Below, one piece after another: positions 56,009 to 64,000 of a stretch of 64,000 nt of DNA. The notes below the pieces were generated by a model. The model was not told where the DNA came from and searched no databases. It saw nothing but the letters and a program-made list of their open reading frames with translations. Position numbers and translations under genes: made by a program. Every line of letters starts with the position of its first letter. Position 1 is the stretch's first letter. The DNA comes from a bacterium (GTDB lineage Bacteria > Arandabacterota > Arandabacteria > Arandabacterales > Arandabacteraceae): the NCBI GenBank assembly GCA_029933125.1, contig JAOZOU010000007.1, positions 79,007 to 143,006 on the forward strand. The letters are read 5' to 3'.

Positions 56009-57361
56009 ATGCTAAGGGCACGGCATAAGCAAGGGAAGGGGTTCCTGTTTGCGCTTGTTGTGTTGACAGTCCCTGCTATTGTGGCGGCTACCATTGTCAC
56101 AGATGTGACAGTGGCGCAAGCATTGGAGACACACGAGCAACAGGACAGTGAAGCCTGTGTGCGTTGGTGCCCCACATTCCTTTCGCTGGCATATGATCCG
56201 CACCTCTCGATGCGAAGTGGTGCCGAGAATGTCCTCACTGTTCACCATGGGATCGCTTGGATGGAGGACAGAGCGATGGGCACCAGGTGGTTCGACGAAA
56301 CATCTTTTCCTGGCAAAAGTGGTGGCATCATATGTCGCGTGGGCAAGTACTGTCTCATTGACTTGCCAGTTGACTACTTCTCGGTTGTCTTCGCCCATGA
56401 ATTTTATGGGCATGGCGCACGATGTCGCGAGTTCAACTGCCAGGAGGTCTCGTATTCGTTCGGTGTGCCGCCTCCTTATGGGGATGGTGGTGGCTTAACT
56501 AGATGGACTTATTCTCTTGACCCAGTGAGTACCGATGAAGAGATGGCTACGTACCTGGCTGGGCTTGGTGTTCAGGCTGTTATGCAGCGTGCACTTGCCA
56601 TGCGCTGGATGGCGAAGCGTCACATTAACTACAGAGAAGCCTCTCTCTATCTTGCACTGTACCTGGGCAATTTCTTCTACATCGAGTGGACGGAGGATGT
56701 TCTTTCAGCCAATAAGCACAGTCACGACATAGCTGGCTATCTCAGGCTGATTAACGGCAAGGCGGGCTTTTATAGCGATAACAACCTATTGATGGATGTC
56801 CGGGAACTTAAGACTCGCAACCTGGTCAACCTGGCGAATCCCTTCCTTGCCTATTGCCTGCTTACAGGATTCAAGACCTATGTCTGGGATGGGAATCCAT
56901 CGATGGGATTCCCTATGCTTCATCTCGGGGAAATCTGCTACCTGCCCAGCCTTCGGATGGGGCTTGCACCATTTGGTCCCGAATACCACCTGGAGAATTT
57001 CTTCAGAGCGAAAGATAAAGTGATTCTGATTGACTTACACGTTGGGGACCAGACTTTCCATGGGTTCTGGGGCGGGATCGATCTTGTTGTCAGCAATATC
57101 CGTGTCCATGATCGCCTATCGCTCGATGTCAATATGGATCTATGGAAACAACCAGGTGTAGAGATTGCTCACGAGTTAACCGGTTTGGAGGGCAAAGGGG
57201 TGGGTGGGGCCTTCTCGGTCAGGGCGTATTATGACCTGGGAGAGTCACGTCACAAGGTTTGGGGCTTTATCGAATTGGGTTACAAGTCAGTAGGCTTCAT
57301 CGAGGGCTATCCTCTGGACTCATCCCCAGTTGTCATGGTCGGGTTCAGTATCAAAAAGTGA
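56009..57361 (+). CDS. Exported protein with HExxH motif, unknown family
   Basis: A 450-residue exported protein I cannot assign. An N-terminal hydrophobic segment (GFLFALVVLTVPAIVAATI) likely serves as signal or anchor. The motif AHEFYGHGARCREF at about residues 128-141 contains HExxH with a following H/C-rich context that could bind zinc. A helical middle (MQRALAMRWMAKRHINYREA and onward) precedes a tail of alternating strands (VGGAFSVRAYYDLGESRHKV; VVMVGFSIKK), typical of an outer-membrane barrel end. It may be a membrane-bound peptidase. ATG 56009 is chosen over 55997; ribosome-site evidence is weak for both. Confidence 0.65.
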   Translation: MLRARHKQGKGFLFALVVLTVPAIVAATIVTDVTVAQALETHEQQDSEACVRWCPTFLSLAYDPHLSMRSGAENVLTVHHGIAWMEDRAMGTRWFDETSFPGKSGGIICRVGKYCLIDLPVDYFSVVFAHEFYGHGARCREFNCQEVSYSFGVPPPYGDGGGLTRWTYSLDPVSTDEEMATYLAGLGVQAVMQRALAMRWMAKRHINYREASLYLALYLGNFFYIEWTEDVLSANKHSHDIAGYLRLINGKAGFYSDNNLLMDVRELKTRNLVNLANPFLAYCLLTGFKTYVWDGNPSMGFPMLHLGEICYLPSLRMGLAPFGPEYHLENFFRAKDKVILIDLHVGDQTFHGFWGGIDLVVSNIRVHDRLSLDVNMDLWKQPGVEIAHELTGLEGKGVGGAFSVRAYYDLGESRHKVWGFIELGYKSVGFIEGYPLDSSPVVMVGFSIKK

Positions 57362-57612
57362 AGCACCTCGCCTAGGGTTACCTGCCTGAGTCCAGCGCTT
57401 ACACCCGGCTCGAGTGAAGCATCTGGATCAGCCAGACCGCGAGCGAAAGCAAGCAGCGTGGCTTCGACCAGGCGTTTCGTGAATCTATCTCGTATAAGGG
57501 ATGCGATTAGGCTTGAAAAGCGCGACAAGCTGGTGTAAAATGGGGGTTGATCAAGAGGACATCGCCCTTTGTCTGGGCTTCCCGCAGGTGTAGCTTGCCC
57601 TGGAGGTGCGCC

Positions 57613-60600
57613 ATGAGGCTCCCAACCATCATTCTTGCCGCCATATGTATTCTGGTCTTCTCCCAGGTTGCGCTTGCAGTGTTTCCGGCTCGCCCGTTGA
57701 CCAATGCTGAAGGTAATCCCATCCCGAATGCAAGGTTCATCGAGGAGCCGCGCATGATTGATGGCAAACGGTACATGCCGCAACCCACCGAGACCATTGT
57801 TGTCATCCTTGTTGAATTTCCGGCTGATACGGTTGACAGCGCAAACACGGCTATTGCCGATACTGCAGCAGCTGTAACGTTCCAATCTGGACATGATTCC
57901 GCCTATTTCTATGACCATATTTTTGATGAGCAACAGGGCTCCAACAGCATGGATCAGTACTGGGATGAGTGTTCGCTCGGTCAGATGGACGTTACCGGTG
58001 ACGTCTACGGTCCTTTCACCCTGCCCCACTGTATTAAGTACTACGGCTGGGACACCCAGGGTTGTCCGAGCGGAACCGTGATTGATGATGGGTGGAGTGA
58101 TGATGGGGGTAGAACGGACTGCCAGCTCTGTAGCCCCGGTGGAGCGGGAACTGGTTCGTGTCGTTTGATAGCTGATGCGGTTGAGGTGGCTGACAGCGTG
58201 ATCGATTTCACACAATATGACACCGATGGCGACGGTAGCGTTGATCATGTAATTGTCGTTCATGCTGGCAAGGGTGAGGAGATGGGCTCGGGGGCTGCCT
58301 CGTGGAACGTCTGGTCATGGTTCTATGGCAATCTGGCATATGCTACCAAGGACACACTTGAGGGAGCAACTCAGGGTGTTATTGTCTCAAGTGGAATGAT
58401 CGTCCCGGAGTTCTATGCAGAGCCTGACAGTTTCCCGCTCGGTGTTTTCTGTCATGAGTTTTCTCACAGCATTGGCAATCCCGACCTTTACGATATCAAT
58501 CCAGGCGCAGCCAATGTGCCTGACGATGACGATTATCCTGTCGCCGATTGGGGTCTCATGGCGCATGGTAGCTGGTGTGGTCCCACGGGAATGGGCGAGC
58601 GCCCGAGTCATCTGCTTGGGTTCAACAAGATTGGCACCGGTTGGATAACACCGACCGTGCTTAAGCCTCAGAAGGACACCACTTCCTATAGCGTTATTGA
58701 GCTCGAAGGTCCTGGGGCGACCATGTTCAGAATTGATGTTGGCAAGAGTGAGTACTTTCTTCTTGAGAATCGAAATTCGCATTCCCAGAATGCCAGCTTC
58801 GACAAACTGGACTCCGACTGGAGCGACTGGACAGGGCACGGGGGACCTGACTCACTCGACTGTGGTCTGATCATAACCCACGTAATCGGGGTTCACGATA
58901 TCACCCTCAGGAACAACGGTCGGTGTTCGTATGATTATGTGACTGGTGATGGATGTACGTGTTCACCTATCCCTTATGAGGTCTGGGTAGAGGATCCTGG
59001 TTACAACGATAGCCTCACCGCTGATTACGACGAATGGTGGTATCCCTGGGAGATAAAGGCTGGTGCAGCCTATGCGGCTGATGATCCCCACACGGTCTTC
59101 GACACCCTCTGGCACAACAATGCCAATTGCACCCGAACTGCAAGTAGCATTGACGTTTTCGGCAAAGTAACGGGTATCTATGTCAAAGCCACGAGCAACT
59201 GCGGGAGAACCATGAACGTTGATGTCTTCATCCCGGGGTGGGTCCAACCCAAGCTGGTTGCCAAGCTTGCTGGCTGGTGCAGGGATTGGGAATTTTTCCA
59301 TCACGATTTCTTTTCCCAGGGCTGGACTCACTATGGTGCTCTACCCAACATTAGTGCTGGCTATAACGATCGCATGCATGCTGTGTGGGCTGTACCTGGC
59401 GCAACGACAATGCGATCTTCTCCTGTTGTAGTAAGTGCTCGAGTCGCCCTTGCTCCTGGTGATACAGCAAAGACTGTTGCCTTCGTTGCTGCCTCAAGTG
59501 GCTCAGTCTATTGCTATGATGCTATAGATGGAAGGCGCATCTGGGCGACAGGACTTGGCTCAGAGCTCCGTTCAACACCCATCGCATGCGATACAATTTA
59601 TGCATTGGATGGAGCCTACCAGATCCTCAATCGAATCTATACCAACGGATCTGATGCTCATCTCTACGCCCTGGATCTTGAGACAGGAGTGGTTGAGGAT
59701 TCATGGTGGGAACCGAGAATGCAGCCGCTCGAAGCTGAACCCCGAATTGCGATGATACCCGAGCCAGGTATGCCTGGGTCTTATCGTTCGCTCATCTATG
59801 TGGGCTCAATGGGCGGAACTATGTATGCGATTGATGCTCAAGCGATGGCTCAAGAGTGGGATGTTCCTGTGGGTGTGCCCATAAACTGTCCAGCTGTTGT
59901 TGGGAGTATTGAGCTACCTAGTCTCAAGAGTGGCAGAGCTACTGCATTGCTCGGGCAGGCGATGCGAATGAATGTTGTCTTCTTCGGTGATGCCTCTGGC
60001 GGTGTGCATTGTGTTGATGCTCTTACTGGTGCGCCTGTGTGGGATGTCAATCTGGGGATGGAAGTGCTGGCTTCACCAGTTGTGTGTGATAGTGTGACTC
60101 AGGCTGGAGTGAGCGGCTATTCAGATCAGATTCTCGTTGTCGCAACCATGGATGGGACAGTCTATGCCCTTGATGCTGCGACTGGCATGCAGCTCTGGTC
60201 GTATGCCACAGGCGAGGCGATTGCGTCAAGTCCATCAGTTGCAGTTGATCATGTCCACAACTGGGGTATGATCTGGTTCCAGACAACTTCGGGTACAGTC
60301 TACTGCCTCCATCTTGGGGATCCGCCGGGTGGTAGCAGGGTTATATGGAGCTACACGCATCCCGACGGTGGCTCGGGATCTTCGCCAGGTGTGGTGCTCC
60401 CCTATGGGAGCCTACCAATTGGCTTTGATGAGGTGGGGGACCCGATCTATCCACCGGCTTGTGCAACAGGTGATCCCGAGGATGATGGCGTTGTCTACAT
60501 TGCGATGCCGAGTGGTGGGGGTGCGGGTGGTGGTATCTATGCTCTTGATGCCGCTGATGGGACAGTGCTCTGGAACTATACTTTCCCGGGTCCGACCGAT

Positions 60601-60978
60601 GCGTCACCAGCTCCAACCATGGGGAAGTTGTACATGACGGCTGATGCTCTGTATGCGTTCAGTCCAGATACGCTCGCTGGTATCTGGGCTGGTGATATTC
60701 CGGCGATGCCTGTGCTTGAGGTTGCTCCCAATCCCGTTGGCTCGAGAATGGCAATATCATACTCGGTGCCAACAAGATGTCGCGTCGAGCTCAATATCTA
60801 TGATGTGAGAGGGAGGCTTGTAAAGAAGATCTTCTCAGGAAAGCGAGCGCCAGGAACCTACAGTACAACCTGGGATGGAAGGAATCTTGAAGGCAGGAGC
60901 GTTGCCGAAGGCATCTACTTTATGAGACTTACAGCGGGACGCAACCGCATCTCAAAGAAAGTTGTGAAACTTCAATAG
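57613..60978 (+). CDS. M6-type metalloprotease fused to PQQ propeller and sorting domain
   Basis: An 1121-residue exported protein. Signal peptide LPTIILAAICILVFSQVALA is followed by an M6 (immune-inhibitor-A-like) protease: FCHEFSHSIGNPDLYD at about 279-294 holds the zinc-binding HExxH and the D-L-Y that follows in the family, and GLMAHGSW is the downstream Met-turn. From about 590 to 1000 PQQ-like propeller blades repeat (GSVYCYDAIDGRRIWATGLG; GTVYALDAATGMQLWSYATG). The end is the FlgD-like sorting domain (NIYDVRGRLVKKIFSG, WDGRNLEG, AEGIYFMRL, KKVVKLQ). GGAGG precedes ATG 57613. Likely exported surface protease. Confidence 0.88.
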   Translation: MRLPTIILAAICILVFSQVALAVFPARPLTNAEGNPIPNARFIEEPRMIDGKRYMPQPTETIVVILVEFPADTVDSANTAIADTAAAVTFQSGHDSAYFYDHIFDEQQGSNSMDQYWDECSLGQMDVTGDVYGPFTLPHCIKYYGWDTQGCPSGTVIDDGWSDDGGRTDCQLCSPGGAGTGSCRLIADAVEVADSVIDFTQYDTDGDGSVDHVIVVHAGKGEEMGSGAASWNVWSWFYGNLAYATKDTLEGATQGVIVSSGMIVPEFYAEPDSFPLGVFCHEFSHSIGNPDLYDINPGAANVPDDDDYPVADWGLMAHGSWCGPTGMGERPSHLLGFNKIGTGWITPTVLKPQKDTTSYSVIELEGPGATMFRIDVGKSEYFLLENRNSHSQNASFDKLDSDWSDWTGHGGPDSLDCGLIITHVIGVHDITLRNNGRCSYDYVTGDGCTCSPIPYEVWVEDPGYNDSLTADYDEWWYPWEIKAGAAYAADDPHTVFDTLWHNNANCTRTASSIDVFGKVTGIYVKATSNCGRTMNVDVFIPGWVQPKLVAKLAGWCRDWEFFHHDFFSQGWTHYGALPNISAGYNDRMHAVWAVPGATTMRSSPVVVSARVALAPGDTAKTVAFVAASSGSVYCYDAIDGRRIWATGLGSELRSTPIACDTIYALDGAYQILNRIYTNGSDAHLYALDLETGVVEDSWWEPRMQPLEAEPRIAMIPEPGMPGSYRSLIYVGSMGGTMYAIDAQAMAQEWDVPVGVPINCPAVVGSIELPSLKSGRATALLGQAMRMNVVFFGDASGGVHCVDALTGAPVWDVNLGMEVLASPVVCDSVTQAGVSGYSDQILVVATMDGTVYALDAATGMQLWSYATGEAIASSPSVAVDHVHNWGMIWFQTTSGTVYCLHLGDPPGGSRVIWSYTHPDGGSGSSPGVVLPYGSLPIGFDEVGDPIYPPACATGDPEDDGVVYIAMPSGGGAGGGIYALDAADGTVLWNYTFPGPTDASPAPTMGKLYMTADALYAFSPDTLAGIWAGDIPAMPVLEVAPNPVGSRMAISYSVPTRCRVELNIYDVRGRLVKKIFSGKRAPGTYSTTWDGRNLEGRSVAEGIYFMRLTAGRNRISKKVVKLQ

Positions 60979-61316
60979 ACAGGGTATCGGCTCAGTAGGG
61001 CTCAGCATAACGACAGAGTCTATCAGGTGGGTTTTGCCTTTTTGCCAGGATGTGGGGGATGCAAGTAGGCTAAGGTCACCTGTTAAGTTGTCTGCCGTTT
61101 CGCCTCAAAGGGTAGAATTTGCTTACCCGCCACTCTTTCATCCATTGGGCTGGATAAATCCTGCCAATCTGTCCGAGGCAGCGGAGGTGAGTCTTAGTGT
61201 ATACGGAATGACATGTTGAGTTGCTTTCTGCCTGGATGCGCCCCTTGGGTCTTGGTAGGCGCTCTCCAGGTAAGATCGCAAAACTCCATCTGTGTTCACG
61301 AAAGGAGGTTGAGGAG
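60979..61316. other. 338-bp stretch without a recognisable gene
   Basis: Lies between two sorting-domain genes. Only the AAAGGAGG ribosome site at its right end is clear. No hairpin with T-run is present. Confidence 0.4.
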
Positions 61317-61730
61317 ATGAAAGAGCCAAGGCTAACATGGTTTCTCGCCTTGATCGTGGTTGTGAACGTGATTCTTGTACGTTCAGCAATTGCATCCTGG
61401 ATAGAGAATGGCACACCTATCTGCACGCAGATCGGTCAGCAGGCTCCAACAGCTATGGCGCCTGATGGTGAGGGTGGAGCAATCATCGTATGGAATGACC
61501 TCAGGGCTGGAAATTGGGACGTCTACGCTCAGCGGATTGATGCCTATGGAAATAGTCTCTGGACGATCGACGGTGTCGCAGTTTGCACCGATTCTGCTGA
61601 TCAGGGTGGTGCTGTTGTCGTCTCCGATGGTCAAGGTGGCGCCATAATTGCATGGGCAGACAAGCGAGGTGGTACCTACTCAGACATCTATGCTAGCGTG
61701 TGGATGCTGAGGGCATACCTGTTTGGGTAA
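61317..61730 (+). CDS. Eight-repeat sorting-domain protein, 5' part (frameshifted)
   Basis: The start ATG 61317 has AAAGGAGGTTGAGGAG upstream and a signal peptide (WFLALIVVVNVILVRSAIAS). About 1.6 repeats of a ~50-residue unit (GGAIIVWNDLRAGNWDVYAQ, then RIDAYGNSLWTIDGVAVCTD) follow. At 61692 the unit reads GCT AGC GTG where every sister unit reads GCx CAG CGx GTx: one C is missing after 61694. Past that point this frame is meaningless (YASVWMLRAYLFG). The true continuation is in the next frame from about 61695. Confidence 0.75.
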   Translation: MKEPRLTWFLALIVVVNVILVRSAIASWIENGTPICTQIGQQAPTAMAPDGEGGAIIVWNDLRAGNWDVYAQRIDAYGNSLWTIDGVAVCTDSADQGGAVVVSDGQGGAIIAWADKRGGTYSDIYASVWMLRAYLFG

Positions 61731-63760
61731 CTAACGGTGTTGCCATCTGTACGGATCCCCGGAATCAGGCGAGTCCCTGGATAGTTTCTGATGGTCAAGG
61801 TGGCGCCATAATTCTCTGGGAGGATGTACGCACTGGAGACAGGGATATCTATGCTCAACGCGTTGATGCCTCCGGGAACGTACTTTGGACTGCCAATGGT
61901 GTTCCTGTCTGCACAGCCGCTGATATTCAAATGAATATCGAGGCGGTATCAGATGGGATGGGTGGTGCGATTGTAACCTGGGAGGATAGCCGTAGCGGCA
62001 CAAACTTTGACATTTATGCGCAGCGAATCGACTCCACTGGTGGACTTGTCTGGTTTGGTGATGAAGCTGTCTGCACCGATTCCAGCGATCAACGTGACCC
62101 CACGCTTACCGCTGATGGCAAAGGAGGTGCTGTGATTGCTTGGATTGACTGGAGAAACGGAAATGGCGATATCTACGCCCAGCGGATAGCTTCAGATGGT
62201 AGTCGCAAGTGGACTCCTGATGGTATCCCGATTTGTACAGCTCCTAACGATCAGTCGGGTATAGGGATTACGCTCGACGCAACGGGTGCAGTTGTGATTG
62301 TGTGGTCTGACCGGAGAAATGATTTTGATTATGACATTTATGCTCAACGAGTGAGCCTGGGCGGTGATATTCTCTGGCCTAGCGATGGTATTCAAGTATC
62401 CCAGGCCCCTGGCAATGAGTACGCGATGGTTGTCTCGGATGGCTGTGGAGGGACCATAATCACGAGGAGCGACCTCACAACTGACGACACAGACATCTAT
62501 GCGCAAAGAGTCGATTCTTCAGGAGCCCTTCTATGGGGACCAAGCGGAGTGGCTGTGACTCGAGCAGGCGGGGATCAGCTTTGGATCTGCGTTGTATCCG
62601 ATGAATTGGGTGGAATCATTGCTGCATGGGCTGACTTGCGCACCGGTTACTATGGGGATGTTTATGCCCAGCGAATTGAGCGCAATGGTTACTGGGGTTA
62701 CCCAGCCCCGACCATCCATGGGGTTCGTGATGTGCCAGGGGATCAGGGTGGGTTCGTGGACCTCGCCTGGGATGCAAGTCGCCTCGATCCGTGGCCTAAC
62801 CAGCTCATTTCCTACTACACTGTATGGAGGGCAATTGATCCAGGCTCAGCGTCTACGCTCCTTCGGCAGGGGTATCGCCTTGTTGAAACTCCTTCTTGTG
62901 TGAGCATGACAACGGAGCCTGGCGTAATCCGCCTCCAGCATCTACTTGGTTTAACGTACTACTGCGAGCTCGTCTCAACTGTGGATGCCTATTATCTTGA
63001 GTCCTACAGTTCGGCAGTGCCGACGCTTTTTGATTCAACATCCGTCTGCTCTGAACATCATTACTTCCAGGTTATTGCCCATGGCAGCAGTCCAGAAGCC
63101 TATTGGATTTCCCAGCCCGACAGCGGACGCAGTGTTGACAACCTTTCGCCTTCCACACCTCAAGGGCTCAAGGGTGAATACGATGCAGGAACGTCACAAC
63201 TTATTCTCACGTGGAAGCCCAACACTGAGGACGATCTTTCCCACTATGCCGTCTACAAGGGCACAAGTGCTGATTTTATGCCTGATGAGAGCAACCGCCT
63301 GGGTCAGCCGGCTGATACCCTGTTTGTCGATAGTGCCTTTGATCCTGGTGTCAGCAACTACTACAAGGTCAGTGCATGGGATATCCATGAAAATGAAAGT
63401 GGATATGCTGTCTTAAGCCCCGAGGACATAACAGGAGTTGTTCCACCTGTTGTAAAAGCGACGCGACTCGAGCAGAATGCTCCTAATCCCTTCAGTCACG
63501 AGACCGTGATCAGGTTTTCACTCGCAAAGCCATGCCTTGTGGATCTTACAGTGTATGATGTCTCGGGTCGCCCCGTGCGAACACTATGCCGGAGGTGGAT
63601 GGAGGCTGGCAGGCACGAGCTCAAGTGGGATGGCACCGATGATGAGGGCAGAAGCCTTGCTCCAGGCATCTACCTCTACAGACTTAAGACTCCAAACTAC
63701 ACCGCCACCCGCAAAATCCTCCCCCTCTCCGGGGTCGGAGCTAAAAAGCTGCATTTGTGA
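61700..63760 (+). CDS. Eight-repeat sorting-domain protein, 3' part
   Basis: Continues the gene of 61317 after a missing base. It holds about six more ~45-50-residue units (GGAIILWEDVRTGDRDIYAQ; GGAVIAWIDWRNGNGDIYAQ; VDSSGALLWGPSGVAVTRAG), probably beta-propeller-like blades. A fibronectin-III-like segment (TSQLILTWKPNTEDDLSHYA) and the FlgD-like sorting domain (NAPNPFSHETVIRFSL; VYDVSGRPVRTL; GTDDEGRSLAPGIYLYRL; ATRKILPL) follow. The final residues SGVGAKKLHL are translated from the dispersed repeat at 63731, so the original stop has been lost. By itself this piece lacks an export signal. Confidence 0.75.
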   Translation: MDAEGIPVWVTNGVAICTDPRNQASPWIVSDGQGGAIILWEDVRTGDRDIYAQRVDASGNVLWTANGVPVCTAADIQMNIEAVSDGMGGAIVTWEDSRSGTNFDIYAQRIDSTGGLVWFGDEAVCTDSSDQRDPTLTADGKGGAVIAWIDWRNGNGDIYAQRIASDGSRKWTPDGIPICTAPNDQSGIGITLDATGAVVIVWSDRRNDFDYDIYAQRVSLGGDILWPSDGIQVSQAPGNEYAMVVSDGCGGTIITRSDLTTDDTDIYAQRVDSSGALLWGPSGVAVTRAGGDQLWICVVSDELGGIIAAWADLRTGYYGDVYAQRIERNGYWGYPAPTIHGVRDVPGDQGGFVDLAWDASRLDPWPNQLISYYTVWRAIDPGSASTLLRQGYRLVETPSCVSMTTEPGVIRLQHLLGLTYYCELVSTVDAYYLESYSSAVPTLFDSTSVCSEHHYFQVIAHGSSPEAYWISQPDSGRSVDNLSPSTPQGLKGEYDAGTSQLILTWKPNTEDDLSHYAVYKGTSADFMPDESNRLGQPADTLFVDSAFDPGVSNYYKVSAWDIHENESGYAVLSPEDITGVVPPVVKATRLEQNAPNPFSHETVIRFSLAKPCLVDLTVYDVSGRPVRTLCRRWMEAGRHELKWDGTDDEGRSLAPGIYLYRLKTPNYTATRKILPLSGVGAKKLHL

Positions 63761-63779
63761 GCTTTTTAGCTCCGACCCC
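63731..63779. repeat. Perfect 20-bp inverted repeat, best copy of the family
   Basis: GGGGTCGGAGCTAAAAAGCT (63731-63750) and its exact reverse complement (63760-63779) flank a 9-base loop, GCATTTGTG. This is the clearest palindrome of the family. It overlaps the last codons and stop of the preceding sorting-domain gene (TGA at 63758-63760). Confidence 0.95.
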
Positions 63780-64000
63780 AAAAAGCTGCGCTTTGACAAG
63801 AGGGGGAAGATGGGGTAAGCTTTAAATTGGAGGGTTGGGGGAACAGGCTATCGGCTGAGGAGGTTTGAAGCTCATAGTTACACACGAAAGCCCAACGACA
63901 CATTGTCCGACTCACGAGAGGGGTCGGACTTTTGCTTAGGCGATACCATGCGCGGTCACCGAGTAACAAGCATACACAGGTGCTTCGAAGGATGCCGATG
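63780..64000. other. Right edge, no gene recognised
   Basis: No credible frame is seen. A possible terminator is listed separately at 63905-63933. Confidence 0.4.
63905..63933 (+). terminator. Hairpin plus short T-run
   Basis: GTCCGAC (63905-63911) and GTCGGAC (63923-63929) pair with an 11-base loop and are followed by TTTT. The stem is GC-rich but the T-run is short. GGGGTCGGAC in the right arm echoes the head of the dispersed repeat, so it might be a decayed copy instead. Confidence 0.45.

Noticed and set aside
57307..58263. 318-codon open frame on the minus strand
   Set aside because: Overlaps the 3' end of one exported protein and the 5' end of the M6 protease; no signal, domain or ribosome site; mirror of well-supported plus-strand genes.
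1..64000. tRNA, rRNA or riboswitch genes
   Set aside because: I looked for T-loop-like GGTTCRA words in gaps and for conserved RNA structures by eye and found none I would support; a covariance-model scan would decide.

Overview
The window looks like chromosomal DNA of an uncultured, diderm, FCB-type bacterium (the kind binned as Eisenbacteria, Latescibacterota, Krumholzibacteriota or WOR-3). The evidence is four large exported proteins that end in the FlgD-like 'type A' C-terminal sorting domain used by type IX-like secretion, a TonB-dependent outer-membrane receptor, MscS, LemA/DUF3137 and an SppA fused behind a barrel-like N-terminal part. The species cannot be fixed from the sequence alone. 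I saw no rRNA, tRNA or CRISPR array.

Layout. 0.4-18.3 kb: an exported GH57-type glycosidase, a radical SAM/SPASM protein divergent from a TonB receptor, a decayed sulfotransferase, a GT4 glycosyltransferase, a B12-binding radical SAM protein, a polytopic membrane protein, and two secreted proteins with overlapping 3' ends. 18.5-31.2 kb: an accessory island bounded by two diverged ~147-bp direct repeats. It holds an orphan protein, an HNH endonuclease, and a tightly coupled operon: Eco57I-like N6-adenine methyltransferase, TcmP, a three-Cys-motif (DUF5131, phage Gp37/Gp68) protein and a PLD-plus-SNF2-helicase protein, followed by a zinc-ribbon membrane protein. This is the best candidate for an undescribed defence or DNA-modification system. 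31.4-38.4 kb: a PH-like protein, a DUF4932 lipoprotein or peptidase-like protein, an ECF sigma/anti-sigma pair with a divergent pair of matching ECF promoters, a CPBP protease and an RDD protein. Remnants of a second copy of the island (methyltransferase N-terminus, truncated orphan gene) lie among them. 38.9-49.6 kb: GNAT, a broken cupin, an SLC13 permease, elongation factor G, MscS, SppA and a zinc alcohol dehydrogenase. 49.8-55.7 kb: a histidine kinase and a hybrid kinase/response regulator, LemA and DUF3137. 56-63.8 kb: an HExxH-bearing exported protein, an M6 protease-PQQ propeller fusion and an eight-repeat sorting-domain protein split by one missing base.

The most unusual thing at sequence level is a dispersed palindromic repeat family, core GGGGTCGGAGCTAAAAA and its reverse complement, at about eight loci. 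Copies sit exactly at gene ends. They supply the stop codon of the SLC13 permease and probably of the CPBP protease, add C-terminal residues to a membrane protein and to a sorting-domain protein, and, as a 37-bp tandem array carrying a Shine-Dalgarno-like core, supply the start codon and first residues of elongation factor G. Coding is mixed-strand with short operons. Several genes are decayed by frameshifts (sulfotransferase, cupin, the eight-repeat protein), so either the genome is degrading locally or the assembly has indel errors.
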